64,000 bases of DNA from Algoriphagus zhangzhouensis (GCF_900148515.1 NZ_FRXN01000001.1:248001-312000), one strand, 5' to 3'. Positions 1 to 8,192 are shown, counted from the first letter of the stretch. Program-made: numbers and translations. Notes: generated by a model from the sequence alone, not told the origin.

Positions 1-108
1 GCTATTTATAAATCTTGGATTTTGTACTGTAACAAAGTTGGGGGAAATAGCTCTGCAAGATTTACAATTTATTGGATGGTTTTTACAAGATTTTGCAAGG
101 GGAGAGGC

Positions 109-1074
109 TTATTTAAACTCCATGACCTCTATTGAATTTAATTCAGGGCCACCTCCTCGGTTAGCTGAACCGGCAGCAACATAAATTTTTCCCTTGAAGA
201 AAACGGTTCCTGTTCCATGTCTTCCCTGATTCAAAGGAGCCAAGATTTTCCAGGTATTATCTCTGGTGTCCAATACTTCCACCTCTGCATGGGCCGATTC
301 CTGAACTCCACTCTCTCCGTTCATGACCACCAAATATGGTCCGATCCCTAAATTAGAATTGCCGGCTCTTTGGGTAGGGATAGCTGCATCGATCGTTTCC
401 CATTTTCCTGTTTCAAAGTCGTAATAGTCCACCTCAGAAATGGTTGTTTCAATAACTTTTCCGATTGCCGCATGGGAAGTTCTTCCTCCAGCTAGATACA
501 ATCTGTTTCCCACGATGGCGGCACTTACATGATCGCGGGCTCTTGGGGCATCAGGAAGGGGAGTCCAAGTTCCGGTTTTTGGATCGAGCACGTCAAACCA
601 AGTCACAAAACCTTCATAATGTCCGTCTTGAATGCCACAGACCAAATAGATTTTATCACCCTTGACAGCTACACCAGCGGATCCTCTGTATCTGCCTTCA
701 GGAAGTTTGGGACCTTTTCTCCAAGCTTTGGTTTGGGGGTTGAAGATCCAAAGATCCTCAATGGGGGTTTCATGGGGATATCCACCAGTGAAAGCGCCAA
801 CAACCCAGATTTCATTGTTATAGCTGACCGCCTGAAAATGGCTGATTTCCATCGGGGCGTCGGCTACTTTTTGCCACGTATTAGTGTTGGGATCAAATTC
901 GTCTACAGATCGATCTCCTCTTCCTCCCAGAGCATAAAATTTCCCATTGCATTCCACAAATGAGTTTTCATGGCGTTTCATGGCTTCGCCTTTGGCATCG
1001 ATTACCTGCCAACCGTCCTGGGCTAAGAGCGGAAAAGAGAAAATCAGGCAGAAAATAAAAGTCAGTGATTTCAT
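109..1074 (-). CDS. Secreted Kelch-repeat beta-propeller protein
   Basis: A 321-residue protein with a signal peptide (about residues 1-19, hydrophobic core then LLAQ). The rest is a series of Kelch repeats, each showing a paired-Gly strand such as YALGGRG or LYLAGGR followed by a Y/D..T..W element such as NTNTWQKV, KTGTWTPL and DNTWKIL. About six repeats are visible, enough for one complete beta-propeller in the periplasm or outside the cell. No catalytic residues for galactose oxidase were recognised, so the function is open; carbohydrate or protein binding is usual for the fold. It is transcribed toward the window start, with no partner gene visible. Confidence 0.85.
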   Translation of the reverse strand: MKSLTFIFCLIFSFPLLAQDGWQVIDAKGEAMKRHENSFVECNGKFYALGGRGDRSVDEFDPNTNTWQKVADAPMEISHFQAVSYNNEIWVVGAFTGGYPHETPIEDLWIFNPQTKAWRKGPKLPEGRYRGSAGVAVKGDKIYLVCGIQDGHYEGFVTWFDVLDPKTGTWTPLPDAPRARDHVSAAIVGNRLYLAGGRTSHAAIGKVIETTISEVDYYDFETGKWETIDAAIPTQRAGNSNLGIGPYLVVMNGESGVQESAHAEVEVLDTRDNTWKILAPLNQGRHGTGTVFFKGKIYVAAGSANRGGGPELNSIEVMEFK

Positions 1075-1153
1075 GGGTTATGTAGGTTTGATCTTTCCTG
1101 AAATTACGAATCTTCAGGTTGAAAACCATTGAGTTCAAAGAGTCAAAATGGTA

Positions 1154-1301
1154 AATCCCCCTAACCCTCTTTAAAAAAGGGGGACTTGTCACGATTAAAT
1201 TTAACATCTAACCACAGTTTTTAGTCTTTTTAAAAATTGGAGTCGATAATTCGGGTGATTTGAACTTTTAATTCCCCCTTGAAAAGGGGGTTAGGGGGAT
1301 T
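1154..1301. repeat. MITE-like element with about 31-bp terminal inverted repeats
   Basis: Positions 1154-1184 and 1271-1301 are imperfect inverted copies of each other. Each begins at its outer end with AATCCCCCTAACCC and is itself a partial hairpin (CCCCCTT against AAGGGGG). They bound an AT-rich 86-bp interior without a reading frame. The layout is that of a small non-autonomous inverted-repeat element sitting between two genes. No transposase or clear target duplication was identified. Confidence 0.6.
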
Positions 1302-1334
1302 AAAAGAAAAAAAAACCACGAATTGCTCCGTGGT
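1302..1334 (-). terminator. Intrinsic terminator of the aromatic amino acid operon
   Basis: On the minus strand a 6-bp stem (ACCACG/CGTGGT, 1315-1320 with 1329-1334) and 8-nt loop is followed by a run of about nine T and a further T-rich stretch. It lies 23 bp past the tyrA stop and closes the aro operon. Confidence 0.85.
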
Positions 1335-1357
1335 CTTAGGTTATCGATTGGGTCTAA

Positions 1358-2206
1358 TTATTTCCCTAAATCCAAGATGTCCCGGATTTTATTGATTTCT
1401 GCAAATTCCTGATAAATGCCTTCTGAATCAGAATTTGCTATTTTTTCACGCATGGCTGTCAAATTGGAGATATAGCCATCCAAAGAGGCCAAGATATTCT
1501 CCTTGTTTTCGGTCAAAATTGGAGCCCACATGGCAGGAGAGGATTTGGCCAGTCGAACTGTAGAGGCAAATCCAGAACCCGCCATATCAAATATGTTTTT
1601 CTCATCCTCCATTTTTTGAAGAACAGTTTTGCCCAACATGAAAGAAGTGATGTGAGATAAGTGGGAGACAAATGCCAAATGCCTGTCATGCTCTTCTGGA
1701 TCCATAAACCGCAATTTCAAATTCAAGGCATCAAAAAGCTCGTATGCCTTTTCTTTTAATGTCAGATCGGTTTTCTCCAAATCACAGATGATCATCACTT
1801 TTCTGTCCAAAAGATCGGCAAAAGCAGCTTTGGGACCAGAGTATTCGGTACCTGCAATGGGATGGCCGGCCAGGTATTGTTTCCTTTTAGGATGATCTGC
1901 AATTTCACGGCAAAGCTTTGCCTTGGTGGATCCTAAATCAATAACGAGTGTATTTTCACCGATTTGATCTAAAGTCTCTTTCAACAAAGCCCCCAAGGTA
2001 TCGGCAGGAGTGGCCAAAATCACCAAATCTGTATCAGAATCAGGTTTTTCTTTCGCCTCAGTGATGATTCCCAAGGTCAAGGCATCTTTAAGGTTTTGTT
2101 CAGAAATATCAGTGCCGGTTACCTGAAGCTCTGGGAATTTGCTCAAGGCACCCAGGCCAAATGAACCTCCTAATAGGCCCAGTCCAACAATATGAATTTT
2201 TTTCAT
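1358..2206 (-). CDS. tyrA: Prephenate dehydrogenase
   Basis: Oxidises prephenate to 4-hydroxyphenylpyruvate, the tyrosine branch from chorismate. The 282-residue protein has an N-terminal Rossmann motif (GLGLLGGSFG, about residues 8-17) for NAD(P). The family signature AGHPIAGTEYSGP carries a conserved His, and SHLSHITSF lies in the C-terminal helical dimerisation domain. There is no C-terminal ACT domain and no fused chorismate mutase. It is the last gene of the aro operon, starting 5 bp after the aminotransferase stop, and a terminator follows. The assignment is firm; the cofactor (NAD or NADP) and arogenate use cannot be read from sequence by eye. Confidence 0.95.
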   Translation of the reverse strand: MKKIHIVGLGLLGGSFGLGALSKFPELQVTGTDISEQNLKDALTLGIITEAKEKPDSDTDLVILATPADTLGALLKETLDQIGENTLVIDLGSTKAKLCREIADHPKRKQYLAGHPIAGTEYSGPKAAFADLLDRKVMIICDLEKTDLTLKEKAYELFDALNLKLRFMDPEEHDRHLAFVSHLSHITSFMLGKTVLQKMEDEKNIFDMAGSGFASTVRLAKSSPAMWAPILTENKENILASLDGYISNLTAMREKIANSDSEGIYQEFAEINKIRDILDLGK

Positions 2207-2211
2207 GATTC

Positions 2212-3354
2212 TTATTTTTTGATTCTGTTGATTGCTTCCAGGATTCTGAATTCAGGCATGCAAAGGGAGAATCTTACATATTGATTCCCAACCGATCCAA
2301 AGATCTTTCCTGGAGTGATAAAAATATTTTTTTCGTAAAGAAGAAAGTCTACCAATTCCTCAGCGGATTGTCCCTCTGGTACTTTGCACCAAACAAAAAG
2401 CCCACCCGAACTCTTTTGATAGGTTAAATTCAAAAGATCAGCTAGCTTCCAGATGAGTTTTCTTCGGTTTTCGTAATGCTCATTCATGTCCTGGAACCAG
2501 CTCTTTGATAGTTTCAGAGCTGCAATGGCTCCTTTTTGGATTCCTAGGAACATTCCTGAATCCATATTGGATTTGACTTTCAGAACTGCAGCTATCCAGT
2601 CTTCTCGTCCTGAAAGCATGCCCACTCTCCAACCCGGCATATTGAATGATTTGCTTAGTGAATTCAGTTCCAAAGCAACATCCTTGGCGCCTTCTATTCC
2701 CAAAATGCTAAAGGGTTCTGGGTTTAGAATATGGCTGTAGGGATTATCATTGATAAGAACCAAATCCTTGCTTTTAGCGAAATTGACTAGCTTTTGAAAC
2801 AAAGTCTTGCTTCCCAATACCCCTGTCGGCATATGGGGATAATTGATCCACATGAGTTTGACACGGGATAAATCCAGCCCAGCCAATTCTTCCCAATCCG
2901 GCTCACCGGATTCCTTCAGGGAATAGTAAACCGGTTCTGCTTCCACCAAACTGGTGACAGAACTATAGGTCGGGTAGCCCGGGTTAGGTATCAAAACTTG
3001 GTCTCCGGGATTCAAAAAGGTCATGCTGATATGCAAAATACCTTCTTTGGATCCCATGAGCGGAAGAATTTCTTTCTGCGGGTTTAGCTCAACTCCATAT
3101 TCTCTTTGATAAAAATCAGCCATGGAAATTCTCAATTCTGGAATCCCTTGGTAAGATTGATATCCATGAGACTGAGAATTCTCGGCAGTACTTTTCAAAG
3201 CCTGAATCACCTCAGGGGCCGGAGGAAGGTCTGGGCTTCCAATCCCTAAATTGATGACTGGTTTTCCTGATGCAACCAGCTGGGCAACTTCTCTTAATTT
3301 GGCAGAAAAGTAGTATTCTTGGACGGTTTCAATGCGTTTTGCAAAACCTTTCAT
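2212..3354 (-). CDS. PLP aminotransferase class I/II, probably aromatic or prephenate aminotransferase
   Basis: A 380-residue fold-type I aminotransferase. The substrate-side N terminus reads NLGIGSPDLPPAP, NDNPYSHI supplies the Asp/Tyr pair of the PLP site, and SLSKSFNMPGWR carries the Schiff-base Lys with its downstream Arg. It resembles the LL-DAP/aspartate aminotransferase-like group. Placement between pheA (1-bp stop/start overlap) and tyrA (5-bp gap) makes the final transamination of phenylpyruvate or 4-hydroxyphenylpyruvate, or of prephenate, the natural role. That is inferred from context, because aminotransferase specificity is hard to read from motifs. Confidence 0.88.
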   Translation of the reverse strand: MKGFAKRIETVQEYYFSAKLREVAQLVASGKPVINLGIGSPDLPPAPEVIQALKSTAENSQSHGYQSYQGIPELRISMADFYQREYGVELNPQKEILPLMGSKEGILHISMTFLNPGDQVLIPNPGYPTYSSVTSLVEAEPVYYSLKESGEPDWEELAGLDLSRVKLMWINYPHMPTGVLGSKTLFQKLVNFAKSKDLVLINDNPYSHILNPEPFSILGIEGAKDVALELNSLSKSFNMPGWRVGMLSGREDWIAAVLKVKSNMDSGMFLGIQKGAIAALKLSKSWFQDMNEHYENRRKLIWKLADLLNLTYQKSSGGLFVWCKVPEGQSAEELVDFLLYEKNIFITPGKIFGSVGNQYVRFSLCMPEFRILEAINRIKK

Positions 3355-4175
3355 TATTTCTGGCTTTTGTATTCTCCGAATATTTTCAACTCTCCAAAAT
3401 TCTCCTGGACCAGCTTCATGGCTTCTTGGTAGGAATCGTAATTGCTAAAGACTGCATCAATGAAAAACGCATATTCCCAGGGTTTCTGAATAACCGGAAT
3501 AGATTGGATTTTGCTTAAATCCAGTCCTTTTTCAGCCAGCATGGTCAGCAATTGGGCCAATCCTCCTTTTTCATTTTGAATGGTTACTTTGAAAGAAACC
3601 TTATTGACGTCTTTGGACTTTTCGCTTGATTCTTTTTCTAAAATGATGAATCGTGTGAAATTGTTCTTTACAGTCTGAATATCGGCTGCGATAATTTCCA
3701 ATCCATAGATTTCAGCTGCGATTTTCGATGCAATTCCGGCAATTCCTTTGAGCTGATTTTCGGCAATTCTTTGAGCTACTGCGGCAGTATCCACATCATC
3801 TTTGGCATCCAAATGAGGATATTTAGCCAAAAAAGGCTTGCATTGCAGGATCGCCATAGGATGGGAGCGAACCTCCTGAATATCTTCAATTTTCTGTCCT
3901 GGCAATGCCATCAATTGATGGGCAATAGGCAGGTAATATTCGCCACGGACGAAAAGACCATTGCGGTCGATTATTTCATAATTGGGTAGAATAGCTCCTG
4001 CAATGGAGTTTTCAATGGCCATTACTCCGTAATCAGCCTCACCACTGGCAACCGACTTGGCTACTCCCTCAAAGGTATTGAAAGGCAATACCGTAGTGTC
4101 TTCCCCAAAAAGATTTAGGCTGACCTGATGGTGAAAGGAGCCAGGGACTCCCTGTATTGCGATTTTATGACTCAT
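3354..4175 (-). CDS. pheA: Prephenate dehydratase with C-terminal ACT domain
   Basis: Converts prephenate to phenylpyruvate, the phenylalanine branch. The 273-residue protein has the catalytic periplasmic-binding-like domain (about 1-180) with the TRF signature (NNFTRFII), then an ACT domain (about 195-270) with GGLAQLL. It is monofunctional, unlike the enteric chorismate mutase fusion; the mutase is instead fused to aroF in this operon. The ACT motif usually written ESRP reads QSIPV here, so allosteric Phe binding may differ from the textbook site. It overlaps aroA by 11 bp and the aminotransferase by 1 bp, indicating tight translational coupling. Confidence 0.95.
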   Translation of the reverse strand: MSHKIAIQGVPGSFHHQVSLNLFGEDTTVLPFNTFEGVAKSVASGEADYGVMAIENSIAGAILPNYEIIDRNGLFVRGEYYLPIAHQLMALPGQKIEDIQEVRSHPMAILQCKPFLAKYPHLDAKDDVDTAAVAQRIAENQLKGIAGIASKIAAEIYGLEIIAADIQTVKNNFTRFIILEKESSEKSKDVNKVSFKVTIQNEKGGLAQLLTMLAEKGLDLSKIQSIPVIQKPWEYAFFIDAVFSNYDSYQEAMKLVQENFGELKIFGEYKSQK

Positions 4176-5409
4176 GGTTGGTGCAGCTGATTCCAGCCAA
4201 TTGACAATGTTTCCAGAAACTCGGATATGACTTGTTAACTACCTCAGGGTCTTCCATCAAGACTTTGGTTTTGGTTAAAAGTGGCATGAAAGCCATTCCC
4301 ATTCTATGATCATCATAGGTATGGATTCGAACTTCATGAGGCATAGTAACCGATGGAATCACCTGAAAGACTTCAGGTTCTACTTCATTGAATTCAGCAT
4401 TGAATTTTGCTAATTCCTGCTGCAAGGCATAAATACGATCAGTTTCCTTGATTCTCAAGCTCTCCAAACCTGTGAATTTGGCATCCTGTCCCAAAATTGC
4501 ACAAGTCACGGCAACCGTTTGAGCGAGGTCAGGGCAGTGGGTGAAATCAAATTCTTTCAAACCCGTTACCGGGATTTTTTCCAAGAGCACGCCTTCCTTA
4601 TTAAAGGTGCTTTTGATTCCCAAATGGGACATGATTTCAACGATTTTGGAATCGCCTTGTAAACTATCCTCCTTTAGTCCTTTTAAAAATAGCTCTCCCG
4701 AATCAGCACAGGCCAATAAGCTAAACCAGTAACTTGCACCAGACCAGTCACTTTCTACCATGAATTCAGTAGCTTGATAGCTTTGGTGGGCTACTTTAAT
4801 AATATTTTCTTCCCAGGAATAGGTAATGCCAAATTTGGCCATCAATTCCAGAGTCATTTCAATGTAAGTTCTACTGCCAACTTTACCTTCCAGTTCGATT
4901 TCCAGACCTTTTGGAAGGATCGGGGCGATCATCAGCATAGCAGAAATATATTGGCTGGAAACATCTCCTCTGATTTTTACTTTATCTGAAGTTTGTTCTG
5001 CCAATCCATGGATGGCCAAAGGAGGATAGCCTTCTACATTCATGTAGTGAATTTCTGCTCCAATTTCTCTTAATGCATCCACCAAAATTCCAATGGGTCT
5101 CTGACACATTCTAGCAGTACCAGTCATCACTTTGTTTTGGTTGGTAATGGCTGCATAGGCGGTCAAAAAACGCATAGTCGTCCCCGCATCCAATACATCA
5201 TAAACTGGAGGATTCTTTCCAAGCAATCGAATCATGGTCTGGGTATCTCGGGCCTCAGCGAGGTTGGAGATTTCATTTTTGCCTTCAGTCAAAGCATCAA
5301 TGATCAGAACCCTGTTAGATTCACTTTTGGAGGAAGGAAGAGGTATGGTGGTAGGAGCAAAGGCTGATTTTTGACTCAGTTCTAAAATCTCCATGGTTTC
5401 TGTAGACAA
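4165..5409 (-). CDS. aroA: 3-phosphoshikimate 1-carboxyvinyltransferase (EPSP synthase)
   Basis: Joins shikimate-3-phosphate and phosphoenolpyruvate to make EPSP. In this 414-residue protein the substrate-binding SKSESNR (near residue 26), DAGTTMRFL, SSQYISAML, KETDRI and DDHRMGMA motifs are all present in family order. DAGTT replaces the common NAGTA. The protein is slightly shorter than the enteric enzyme (about 427), within the normal range. It lies 9 bp after aroB and overlaps pheA by 11 bp. The start at 5409 leaves a short N-terminal extension before the first conserved motif; an internal Met at residue 6 is an alternative. Confidence 0.95.
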   Translation of the reverse strand: MSTETMEILELSQKSAFAPTTIPLPSSKSESNRVLIIDALTEGKNEISNLAEARDTQTMIRLLGKNPPVYDVLDAGTTMRFLTAYAAITNQNKVMTGTARMCQRPIGILVDALREIGAEIHYMNVEGYPPLAIHGLAEQTSDKVKIRGDVSSQYISAMLMIAPILPKGLEIELEGKVGSRTYIEMTLELMAKFGITYSWEENIIKVAHQSYQATEFMVESDWSGASYWFSLLACADSGELFLKGLKEDSLQGDSKIVEIMSHLGIKSTFNKEGVLLEKIPVTGLKEFDFTHCPDLAQTVAVTCAILGQDAKFTGLESLRIKETDRIYALQQELAKFNAEFNEVEPEVFQVIPSVTMPHEVRIHTYDDHRMGMAFMPLLTKTKVLMEDPEVVNKSYPSFWKHCQLAGISCTNHES

Positions 5410-5418
5410 GGTTGAAAA

Positions 5419-6453
5419 TTAAATAGTACAATAATAGGTTAAGGCAGCTTCAATTTCTTTTCTGCTGACAGGGATGTTGTATGTACAAGTCCCGATGTTT
5501 TCAAGAAGAGAAAAGAGGATTTCTTTTCCTTCATTCTTTTTGTCCTGGAGGCAAAGATCCAAGGCTGCTCCAAAGTCATCTTTGGATATCTGAATTTTGC
5601 CATAGACCTTTAAAAGTTTTTCTTGAATCTGACTCAAATCTTCTTGGGATAAGCCTGTTTTTTGAACAGAAAGCCAAGCTTCACAGATCATGCCTGCAGC
5701 GATCGCTTCCCCATGTAGCAAATGGTTGGGGCCATCTAGAAAATGGGTTTCCAATGCATGTCCGATGGTATGACCAAAATTTAGGATTTTACGCAGTCCT
5801 GCTTCTTTGGGATCTTCCTGCACTACTGCTTTTTTGATAGCTACAGAATGCTCGATCAGGTATTCCCAATCATTCTTCTTCCAGTCCTCAAAATTGAGCA
5901 TTTCAAAATAGGTATGATCCTTAATCAGTCCATGCTTGATGATTTCCGCAAAACCGGACCTTAATTCATTTTCAGGAAGGGTTTTTAGAAAATCTGGACT
6001 GATCAGAACAAATTCCGGTTCGTTGAAAACTCCCAGATGATTTTTTAATCCTTCGAAATCAATCCCCAATTTTCCTCCTACGCTGGCATCAACTTGGGAA
6101 AGAAGGGTGGTGGGCATATTGATGAATCGGATTCCTCTTTTATAAATACTGGCACAAAATCCCCCCATATCTCCCAATACTCCACCTCCGATGTTGAGGC
6201 AAAGCGCCTTTCGATCCAGTCCGGCCTCGGTCATTTCTGACCAAATGGAAGCACAGGTTTCCAGATTCTTGTGGGATTCCCCCGCAGGGAAAGTAAATAG
6301 GTGATGTTCTTTGGGAAGAGCCTTCTGAATCAGTGGGTAGCAATGTTGATGGGTATTTTCATCTGTCAACACGAAGAGAGAAGAAAAATTTAAACCCTCC
6401 AGCAATTCGGAAAGCTTCAGGATAGGTGAGGTACTTATATAAACAGGATTCAC
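5419..6453 (-). CDS. aroB: 3-dehydroquinate synthase
   Basis: Cyclises DAHP to 3-dehydroquinate using NAD and a divalent metal. The 344-residue protein has the NAD-binding GGGVLGDMGGF loop, followed by RGIRFINMPTTLLSQVDASVGGK and the metal-site helices KHGLI and NFGHTIGHALE. Its length is typical. It is second in the operon, 74 bp after aroF and 9 bp before aroA. The intervening shikimate genes (aroQ/aroD, aroE, aroK, aroC) are not in the window. Confidence 0.96.
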   Translation of the reverse strand: MNPVYISTSPILKLSELLEGLNFSSLFVLTDENTHQHCYPLIQKALPKEHHLFTFPAGESHKNLETCASIWSEMTEAGLDRKALCLNIGGGVLGDMGGFCASIYKRGIRFINMPTTLLSQVDASVGGKLGIDFEGLKNHLGVFNEPEFVLISPDFLKTLPENELRSGFAEIIKHGLIKDHTYFEMLNFEDWKKNDWEYLIEHSVAIKKAVVQEDPKEAGLRKILNFGHTIGHALETHFLDGPNHLLHGEAIAAGMICEAWLSVQKTGLSQEDLSQIQEKLLKVYGKIQISKDDFGAALDLCLQDKKNEGKEILFSLLENIGTCTYNIPVSRKEIEAALTYYCTI

Positions 6454-6527
6454 AGTAGGTTCAATAATTGGAGTGATAAAGAAAGGGAGAAGATGTCTCC
6501 CTTTCTAATTTTACTCAGCCAATTGTA

Positions 6528-7625
6528 TTATTTTTTCAAAGCTTCAGCTTCACGGAGTTGTTTTTCTTGTCTCTTCACGGACTCTTCGTGAATACAATAA
6601 AGCAACTCCTTCATAAACTTCTCGCTCAGGTGCTTATCAACTCCCTTTTTGGTTCTGCTCTCCATTACATCTTTCCATCTGTCAGATTGAAAAACAGTCA
6701 GGTGATGCTCTCTTTTATGAGCTCCGATCTGATCGATCACAGCGAATCTTTCTTGCAAAATATCCAATAACTGATCATCCAAATGATCGACTGCTCTTCT
6801 TAAATCCTGAAGTTTTTCGTCTGGAGCCATAGCTTCCAAAGGCTCTTTAAAGTCGATTGCTGTCAAGATTTCTTTCAATGCTTTTGGAGTCACTTGCTGC
6901 TTGGCATCAGACCATGCTTTGTCCGGGTTGTGGTGAGTTTCGATCATCAAACCGTCTAAACCGAAGTTCATGGCTCTTTGAGAGATCTCCAAAATACCAT
7001 CTCTTCTACCGGCAATGTGTGAAGGATCGTTGATGACTTCCATTCCTTTCCATACTCTCTTCAAGTGGATAGGCATAGACCAGTTTGGCTTGTTTCTGAA
7101 TCGCTTGTCATAAGCATCAGAGAATCCACGGTGGATGGCTGCCAATTTATCCAAACCTACTGCATGCATTCTTTCCAATGCACCTACCCATAGATCCAAA
7201 TCTGGGTTCATTGGGTTTTTCACCATTACCGGTACGTCAGAACCACGAAGAGCTTCTGCGATTTCTTGAACAGCGAATGGGTTTACTGTAGTTCTCGCGC
7301 CTACCCAGATCACATCTACATTGTGTTTCAAAGCTAATTCAGCGTGAGCTGCATTACCAACTTCCACAGTGATAGGGATATTCAGATTGTGTCTTACGAT
7401 CTCCATCCACTTCAAACCTTCTTCACCGATTCCTTCGAAAGACCCTGGTCTGGTTCTTGGCTTCCAAATACCAGCTCTGAAAAGCTGAGGAACCATGTTT
7501 TCTTCTTTCATTTCCTTACAGATCTGCTCGATCTGCTCTGGAGTTTCAGCGGAGCAAGGTCCTGCGATAATCAGTGGGGTGGTGAGTCCTAGACCCCAGT
7601 CTTTAATTTGTTTGTGAGATTTCAT
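6528..7625 (-). CDS. aroF: Bifunctional DAHP synthase (type I-beta) / chorismate mutase
   Basis: First committed step of aromatic biosynthesis: phosphoenolpyruvate and erythrose-4-phosphate give DAHP. Residues about 15-265 form the aldolase-like barrel, with GPCSAET, KPRTRPGSF and metal/phosphate motifs including ETHHNP. After a linker (about 270-280) a type II (AroQ) chorismate mutase domain fills the C terminus (DLRRAVDHLDDQLLDIL, then HKRE). The fusion is known in Bacteroidota, and in the studied Porphyromonas enzyme the mutase domain also mediates prephenate feedback (established knowledge, not visible here). It is the first structural gene after the attenuator; the ATG lies 22 bp past the terminator T-run, with no clear Shine-Dalgarno. 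Confidence 0.95.
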   Translation of the reverse strand: MKSHKQIKDWGLGLTTPLIIAGPCSAETPEQIEQICKEMKEENMVPQLFRAGIWKPRTRPGSFEGIGEEGLKWMEIVRHNLNIPITVEVGNAAHAELALKHNVDVIWVGARTTVNPFAVQEIAEALRGSDVPVMVKNPMNPDLDLWVGALERMHAVGLDKLAAIHRGFSDAYDKRFRNKPNWSMPIHLKRVWKGMEVINDPSHIAGRRDGILEISQRAMNFGLDGLMIETHHNPDKAWSDAKQQVTPKALKEILTAIDFKEPLEAMAPDEKLQDLRRAVDHLDDQLLDILQERFAVIDQIGAHKREHHLTVFQSDRWKDVMESRTKKGVDKHLSEKFMKELLYCIHEESVKRQEKQLREAEALKK

Positions 7626-7646
7626 ACGGCTGAGCGTGTTTAAATG

Positions 7647-7678
7647 AAAAAAGCCCGACTCTTTCGAATCGGGCTTTT
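7647..7678 (-). terminator. Attenuator terminator hairpin in front of aroF
   Basis: On the minus strand a 10-bp stem (AAAAGCCCGA with TCGGGCTTTT; plus-strand 7669-7678 and 7649-7658) encloses a 10-nt loop and ends in a run of six T. This is a full intrinsic terminator placed between the leader peptide and the aroF start, not at the end of a gene. Its 5' arm and loop contain CCGATTCGA (plus-strand 7664-7672), the exact complement of a segment inside the leader reading frame. Formation of the hairpin can therefore be prevented by the alternative pairing. Confidence 0.9.
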
Positions 7679-7731
7679 AGTTGTTTATGTTCTTTTAGTT
7701 TTTGGCTAGACAATACACAGCTCCGATTCGA
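7664..7731 (-). promoter_or_regulatory. Antiterminator pairing of the aro attenuator
   Basis: The minus-strand segment TCGAATCGG (plus 7723-7731), just downstream of the Phe/Tyr codon run, is perfectly complementary over 9 nt to CCGATTCGA in the 5' half of the terminator (plus 7664-7672). A second alternative, CTTTCGAA at the end of the Phe/Tyr run (7739-7746), can pair with TTCGAAAG of the terminator loop (7661-7668). Segment 7740-7744 can also pair with 7727-7731, giving the usual mutually exclusive 1:2, 2:3, 3:4 geometry. Pairings are read by eye; energies were not computed. Confidence 0.8.
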
Positions 7732-7790
7732 TTTTTGCTTCGAAAGTAAAAGTAAAAGAAAGTAAAATAAATCGCGGCTGTGATTAACAT
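7695..7790 (-). CDS. Phe/Tyr-rich leader peptide (attenuator) of the aro operon
   Basis: A 31-codon frame starting at ATG 7788-7790 and stopping at TAA 7695-7697. Residues 8-16 read Y-F-T-F-F-Y-F-Y-F, eight aromatic residues in nine codons, with another Tyr at 26 and no Trp. An in-frame TAG closes the frame upstream, so this ATG is the only good start. It precedes the terminator/antiterminator pair and an operon whose end products are Phe and Tyr, as in the classic pheA and trp leaders of enterics. Expected action: ribosomes stalled for charged Phe or Tyr tRNA cover the run and let the antiterminator form. It has no recognisable ribosome binding site, as is common in this phylum. Confidence 0.85.
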   Translation of the reverse strand: MLITAAIYFTFFYFYFRSKNRIGAVYCLAKN

Positions 7791-8192
7791 GCCGTAAATG
7801 TAAGCTGGTAAATTCTAATTGCAAAATATTTTTTTCAAATTTTAATTAATGAATACACAATGTTAGTAAGCTGGATTTATAATTCTTTTAAAATTCAGGT
7901 TAATTTATCGTGAATTCATTAATTCATGTTTAAAATTGAATTCAATTCAGAATATTATTCTGTAAAACTTGCTTGAAATTTTATCTCTCCCTTAATGATT
8001 TTGGGCAAATGAAATATGGCTCCGGGAATTCAGTACTTCTAGATTCTATTTTCACGATAAAAAATGGATTTGATAATCTTGGAAATTAAGCAAAAACCAA
8101 AGCTTGTTATCGATGGAGAAAGTCACTTTTTATTATAAGGTATAGATCAAGCAAAATCCCTAACAAAACATAAGCAAAAAGCTTTTTATTAA
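7791..8192. other. Divergent intergenic region between the aro leader and proline dehydrogenase
   Basis: About 400 bp of AT-rich sequence between two divergent transcription units. It should hold the aro leader promoter on the minus strand (no convincing TAnnTTTG box was found) and the upstream part of the proline dehydrogenase promoter. No reading frame or long repeat is evident. An imperfect AT-rich palindrome-rich stretch (repeated GAATTC and AATTCA words, about 7875-7960) could bind a regulator. Confidence 0.5.

Noticed and set aside
529..963. Plus-strand frame antisense to the Kelch protein
   Set aside because: The minus-strand Kelch repeats and signal peptide are unambiguous.
7603..7824. 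A 73-codon frame overlapping the aro leader and running into aroF
   Set aside because: It begins at TTG, lacks a terminator-compatible stop and is out of phase with aroF. The 31-codon ATG frame has the aromatic run and ends before the terminator.
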